From: Leguminivora glycinivorella
Lineage: Eukaryota > Arthropoda > Insecta > Lepidoptera > Tortricidae
Direction: 5' to 3'
Assembly (NCBI RefSeq): GCF_023078275.1
Contig: NC_062992.1
Span: 9,995,706-10,059,705, forward strand
Length of the DNA: 64,000 nt
Position numbers and translations under genes: made by a program. The notes under the pieces were generated by a model, which made no database searches, was not told where the DNA came from, and saw nothing but the letters and a program-made list of their open reading frames with translations. Below are positions 56,401-62,400 of this stretch, piece after piece. Every line of letters starts with the position of its first letter. Position 1 is the stretch's first letter.

Positions 56401-59400
56401 TGGTGGACAGCTTCAGCAGGGTCGCGGCGTTTTCACGGCAGATGAGCGCGCTGCATCACCATCGAGGCGCCAGCATAAGCGTGGCGGCCAGCGATACTGG
56501 TGGACAGCTTCAGCAGGATCGCGGCGTTGTCACGGTAGATGAGCTCGCTGCATCACCATCGAGGCGCCAGCATAAGCGTGGCGGCCAGCGATACTGGTGG
56601 ACAGCTACAGCAGGATCGCGGCGTTGTCAGGGCTGACGCACGCTCTGCATTACCATCGAGGCGCCAGCATAACCGTGGCGGCCAGCGATACTGGTGGACA
56701 GTCAGCAGGATCGCGGCGTTGTCACGGCAGACGAACGCTCTGCATCACCATCGAGGCGCCAGCATAAGCGTGGCGGCCAGCGATATTGGTGGACAGCTTC
56801 AGCAGGCTCGCGGCGTTGTCAAGGCAGACGCACGCTCTGCATCACCATCGAGGCGCCAGCATAAGCGTGGCGGCCAGCGATACTGGTGGACAGCTTCAGC
56901 AGGATCGCGGCGTTGTCATGGCAGACGAACGCTCTGCATCACCATCGAGGCGCCAGCATAAGCGTGGCGGCCAGCGATATTGGTGGACAGCTTCAGCAGG
57001 CTCTCGGCGTTGTCAAGGCAGACGCACGCTCTGCATCACCATCGAGGCGCCAGCATAAGCGTGGCGGCCAGCGATACTGGTGGACAGCTTCAGCAGGATC
57101 GCGGCGTTGTCACGGCAGACGAACGCTCTGCATCACCATCGAGGCGCCAGCATAAGCGTGGCGGCCAGCGATATTGGTGGACAGCTTCAGCAGGCTCGCG
57201 GCGTTGTAGGCGGGGGCAGAAGGTGGCCGCGCTGGTAGCCTGCATTGACGACAGATCACTAACGGCGCGGCGCTCGCGTCGGGGCAGCAGCAGACATACT
57301 TACAGCGTCGCACGCGACGCCTATGTGGCGGCCACAACGTTGTTCGGCGGCACCGCAGAGATGGCCATCGTTAACGAGGAGGCAACTTCTACGCAACTTC
57401 GGCGGCGCCGACGCGGCGGACAACACTGCCGCGGTCAGTGGCGCTATCGCAGCGCTACAGTAAGTTCCGGCGCCGACACGTGGTTTGGGGCCTCCGCACC
57501 GAATCGGAAACCGAACATGTTCTTTCTAAAATAATATGAATCTGCTCACCCATTCGTCGGAGAAATTCAAACCTCCTTGGAGCGCGGTATTCCTCCACCG
57601 CGCCCGCCGCCGCCGCCGCCGCCGCCGCAGCCCGCAGGTCGCGCAGCCCGCGGTCGCGAAGCACGTGGTCCCCGGAGCACGTGGTCCCCGGCGGAGCAAC
57701 TTACCTACGTTACCGCTTATATTCTCGCGCGAAACTTTTAATACGCGGATAACACTTCCTACTTTAGTCTCGGAAATGCGAATAGTTTAAAAAGAAAACT
57801 GATTAACGGTAACGATTTTTGCAGCATGGAACTTTCTTACAAAAAAGTGGGTAGAATCATAAAGCACCGCTCGTTCATTTCTATCGTGAGAACCCCGAAA
57901 GACGAATAATGATCGCTAGCGAGGCATAATATATCTCATTATTCAAGAAGAACGAGCGTAAATTAAAAGGGAAGAAAGAATTGACGGTGAAAATTGAAAT
58001 TGAAAAATTTCATAATTCCGAAACGTTATAAGCCACTTTTTAAATAAAAACACGAATAACTCTGGTTTGACCAGGAGTAACAAGGAAATAGAAACTAAAA
58101 GATTAATTTCGAGACACCATGCTGTAAAAATGTTCGAACGGAATACGCGACAACCGGTCACTTCGGCGTTCGACGAAACAATGAGGGTGGCTGGTGGCGG
58201 GCCGGGGCGCGTAGGAGCCTTATGTTGCAGGTGGGGAAAACGGGACTACCAACATCGCGGCGGTGTGACGCCGGAGCGACTTACAACGAACGATGGCGCC
58301 ATCTATCGGTCCGATGCGACGTCTACGACGTACTCTCTCTATATAAGACCTCGGATATACAAACGGCACAAATAATATCTTCTGACAGTTTCATAGGTAG
58401 TTTTATTTTATAGTAAGTATTTCCTATGGGAGAGTAAATTTTTATTTCGCGTTTTGGGTGTTGGTCCCATAGTAAAAGTTGCTCTGTGTAACTTAAATAT
58501 TAACAGGCTTCAGTAAATGGTTTTCGTTGGTTTACATACTGTATAAGTATTTTATGAAGTTAATCAGTTGTTTTCGATTATTCTACCATTGTCATTTTTC
58601 CTTCTCCTTGCACCATTTTTACATGTCTCTGTTTAGCCCGATGGTTGACTGGTAGAGAATGCCATTAGGCATTAAGTCCGCCATTCGTACCTTTTTCTTT
58701 TATTTATGCAATAAAGTTAATAAATAAATAAACGCGTTTTTAGGGTTCCGTAGTCAACTAGGAACCCTTATAGTTTCGCCATGTCTGTCTGTCCGTCCGT
58801 CCGTCCGTCCGCGGATAATCTCAGTAACCGTAAGCACTAGAAAGCTGAAATTTGGTACTAATATGTATATCAATCACGCCAACAAAGTGCAAAAATAAAA
58901 AATGGAAAAAAATGTTTTATTAGGGTACCCCCCCTACATGTAAAGTGGGGGCTGATATTTTTTTTCATTCCAACCTCAACGTGTGATATATTGTTAGATA
59001 GGTATTTAAAAATAAATAAGGGTTTACTAAGATCGTTTTTTGATAATATTAATATTTTCGGAAATAATCGCTCCTAAAGGAAAAAAAAGTGCGTCCCCCC
59101 CCCCTCTAACTTTTGAACCATATGTTTAAAAAATATGAAAAAAATCACAAAAGTAGAACTTTATAAAGACTTTCTAGGAAAATTGTTTTTAACTTGATAG
59201 GTTCAGTAGTTTTTGAGAAAAATACGAAAAACTACGGAACCCTACACTGAGCGTGGCCCGACACGCTCTTGGCCGGTTTTTTTCGTTGTACTTTCCTGGC
59301 TTTAATGAGCGGAAAAGTTTAGTGTTACACACGGGTGCACATTTGTTTAACTTCACATGTGTAGAAAAACTCGCCAAGTTCAGGATTCTATTCTCGAACC

Positions 59401-62400
59401 ACTCGCTTCCCTTGCGGTGCAACTATAGAATCCTTTCATTTGCTCGTTTTTTCAATTACTCGGCGTTAAAATACAACTTTTCGCCCTTGTACCATCGGCA
59501 ACACTGTTAGCTGTACATTTGTAATCCTTATTACAAGGGCATAAAGTTTACCCATGGTTAGTTAAGAGGGTTGCTGTTAGGCCTGTTAGTATAACAAATA
59601 ACTATTTCAGTACAGATGGTGTTTTTTTACGCACTAGTGCGAGAAGTGGTTCATTATATGCCAGGTCAAAACTACGGAGGGCCATCTGTACTGAAAAATG
59701 TCGTAGGAGACACGTGCTAAAAGGAAATTCGTAACTCGTGTAGACTCCCTCCCTTCGGTCGTGTTTTAATTCATCGCCACTCGTTTCGAACTTGTATCGT
59801 AATGTACTATTGTTTTAAAGCTCGGCGACACATGCGCGTTTTGATAGTGTAGGCGGAGGGCGTTCCGCCGGCGCACCGCTATCATTACGCTCCGCTAACG
59901 CTACGCTATCAAAACGCTTTATGTGTGACGGAGGCTTCACAAGGATGGGTTATATTTTAGGCCTAGGCAGTAAGCGTATGGAGTGCTTACCTACTTACCG
60001 ATAGATTCGCATTCACTCTGGCGCACGCACTGCGACACTCCCGCCACACAGCGGCACTGGTGGCAGTTACTCTCCCACTCGCTACTACTAGGACTACTGA
60101 TATAACGATAGATCTTGTCTTCTCCACAGTAGCGTTTGTAAGGAGGGGGGAGGAAAAAGTTCAGCATCCCCGTACAGTAAGCGTGCGAAATGCTTACCTA
60201 GGTACTTATCCATAGATTCCTACTTAATGTTAGGTTTAGCTTGAGACACTAATACCGGTGTTTTTATGCTTTTTCCTACTCCCGAACTGTTATTCGTCAT
60301 TTACAGGGCCGTGTACAGATCTTTAAAACCCTACATAAAAGTCTATTCCCCAAAGCCAGCGTACGCCGGCTTTCGGCGAATGCACGCAGTATCGAAAAAA
60401 CTGCAAACGCATTGTTTGACTCCGTAACCATGGCAACGCATTGTTATAACGATACTGCGCGCGTGCGCGGGAAGGCTTTGGGCAGCTGAGCTGACATCAC
60501 AAACCTTTGTGTGAAAATACGGGAACCATTGTGAATTTCACGAAAGTTATTCAAGAAAACTATTAAAAACTGCAAGTGCATGGTCGTAGAAAAAGTATTG
60601 TATGCAACGGCGTTTAACTGGGTCAAAAATACTCGTGGCTTCGCCTCAAATTGTTACCCACGCCACTCGTCTTTTTTGACCTCCTTTAAACGCGTGTTGC
60701 ATAAATAGTTATTTGTTATACAAGGGGGCAAAGTTGTATTTTAACGCCGAGTGTGGAATTTGAAAAACGAGCAAGTGAAAGGATTCTATAGTTGAACCAC
60801 GAGCGAAGCGAGTGGTTCGAGAATAGAATCCTGAACGTGCGAGTTTTTTAACACACGAGAAGTAAAATACATTTGCACCCGAGTGTAACACAGAACTTTT
60901 CCCCTCACTGTAGCGAGGAAACTACAACGCAAAAAATGCGTTTATCACTGCTTCCAGTAGTTCCACAGGTGGTAAATCATCTTTATTACTAGATTAACCT
61001 ACTTTTATCAATTTTAAAGCAGTTATTTTGACTTTATTCAAGGTCAAATTACTTTACCCACTAGTGGATAAAATGCGTTTTTACCCGCTGGTATTAAAGG
61101 ACAAAACACGTGTTTCCGAGCTAGTGAGGGGAAAATACTATTTCTTCACGATGATTTTAATGTACTCCTTGAACTAGAAAATCGTTTTTAGGCAGTAAGC
61201 TTATCGAATGCTTACCTACTTACCGATAGATTCGCATTCACTCTGGCGCACGCACTGCGCCACTCCCGCCACACAGCGACACTGGTGGCAGTTACTCTCC
61301 CATTCGGTTCCGGACAGGCACTCGGCAGACCCGTCGGAACTCGGCCGCCGGATCTCTGGAAATTACAATACAAAATTTAACTTCTGATAAAACCATGGAC
61401 AAAGTGGATTTGCATCAAACATGGAAGAACACTCCCGGCTAATTCAGCTTTCAAACAAAAAAAACTAAACCTAAATCGGTCCATCCGTTCCGAAGCTACG
61501 AAGCCACAGACAGACACATACACAGACAGACAGACACGTTAAACTTATAACACCCCGTTGTTTTTGCGTCGAAGGTTAAAAAATAGCCTTTTAGGAGAAT
61601 AAAGGGATGATGTGACAGGTTAAGAATTTCGCCACTCCCTTTCCTTTGAGTTTCCTTCCGTGGGTGTCAAAGAAATGGGATCTGGGGTAAGGGAAGAGTT
61701 GTAACTCCATGGATCAGTAAATGCGGGTTATTTGTAGTGACATCTAGCGACAATCACGCGTCAAATAACGTAAATTATCAGTACTGCTACTTGTCAATAG
61801 ATGTCGCGACGAACGAAGAATTTGTTGACACTGTTGACACCTTTTTTTCTGGAGAGGAAAAATGCTGTTACGCATTCCACTCGGGTACGGGGATGAACCC
61901 GAGTGGGACTCCTTTACCCGAGTTTACCCACTAAACGGACGGGGGGTGTCTTACACCTCGGTGCTATTTTGGAGCACATGGGAAATACAGGTGTACCCTA
62001 CCAATTACCATGTCCCCAGCAAACGGCTGTTAAGCCCCAACTTACACTTTTGACACCTAGTATCGAGTAGTGGTACTGACAATTTACGCTATTTGACGCG
62101 TGATTGTCGCTAGATGTCACTACAAATAATCCGCATTTACTGATGTATGGAGTTAGGTACAACTCTTCCCTTATTCCTCTATGATTGTTGTATGAGCGAT
62201 ACGCTGACAACTTGTCACTATAATATCACAATTTCGTTTTCTTCGTGCCCCTTCTTCTTAATTGCTAAAGTGCACGCACTAAGCGTTTCGCTTCAACATT
62301 TCTTTTGCGAACCGCCAAGGAGTGGAATGCCCTGCCTGAGTCTGTGTTTCCGCACGAGTACAATCCAGGGTGGCTAGCCGAATGGCACAATCGCTCACGA

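Larger units (their letters stand above)
52901..58544. mobile_element. GC-rich block bounded by long inverted repeats (candidate large transposon)
   Basis: Outer ends are mirror images: ATACAGTATGTAAACTAACG at 52901 and the inverse at 58525-58544 (one mismatch), followed inwards by CGAAAACCATTTACTG, CTTTTACTATGGGA and CGTTTGTATATCCGAGGTC on both sides. The left arm is longer because a small inverted element (53012-53325) lies within it. Inside, 53.9-57.7 kb is GC-rich and holds a 97-bp tandem array. No transposase, polymerase or capsid-like domain is recognisable in six frames, so it is non-autonomous, decayed or of an unknown type. Lies in a gene B intron. Confidence 0.55.
59300..60910. repeat. 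Inverted repeat pair around a duplicated exon
   Basis: 59300-59500 and 60712-60910 are inverse copies (shared blocks GGATTCTAT, TGGTTCGAGAATAGAATCC, AAGTTGTATTTTAACGCC). Between them lie an M5 MITE (59818-59937) and the decayed PLD exon copy at 59999. Confidence 0.6.

Noticed and set aside
55840..57534. Protein-coding gene across the 97-bp array (frames up to 184 aa)
   Set aside because: The unit length is not a multiple of three, one frame has TAA in each unit, and no single frame is kept along the array.
52901..58544. Endogenous densovirus-type insertion
   Set aside because: Length and inverted ends are suggestive, but no replication or capsid protein motif is visible and the TATA boxes point outwards, not into coding regions.
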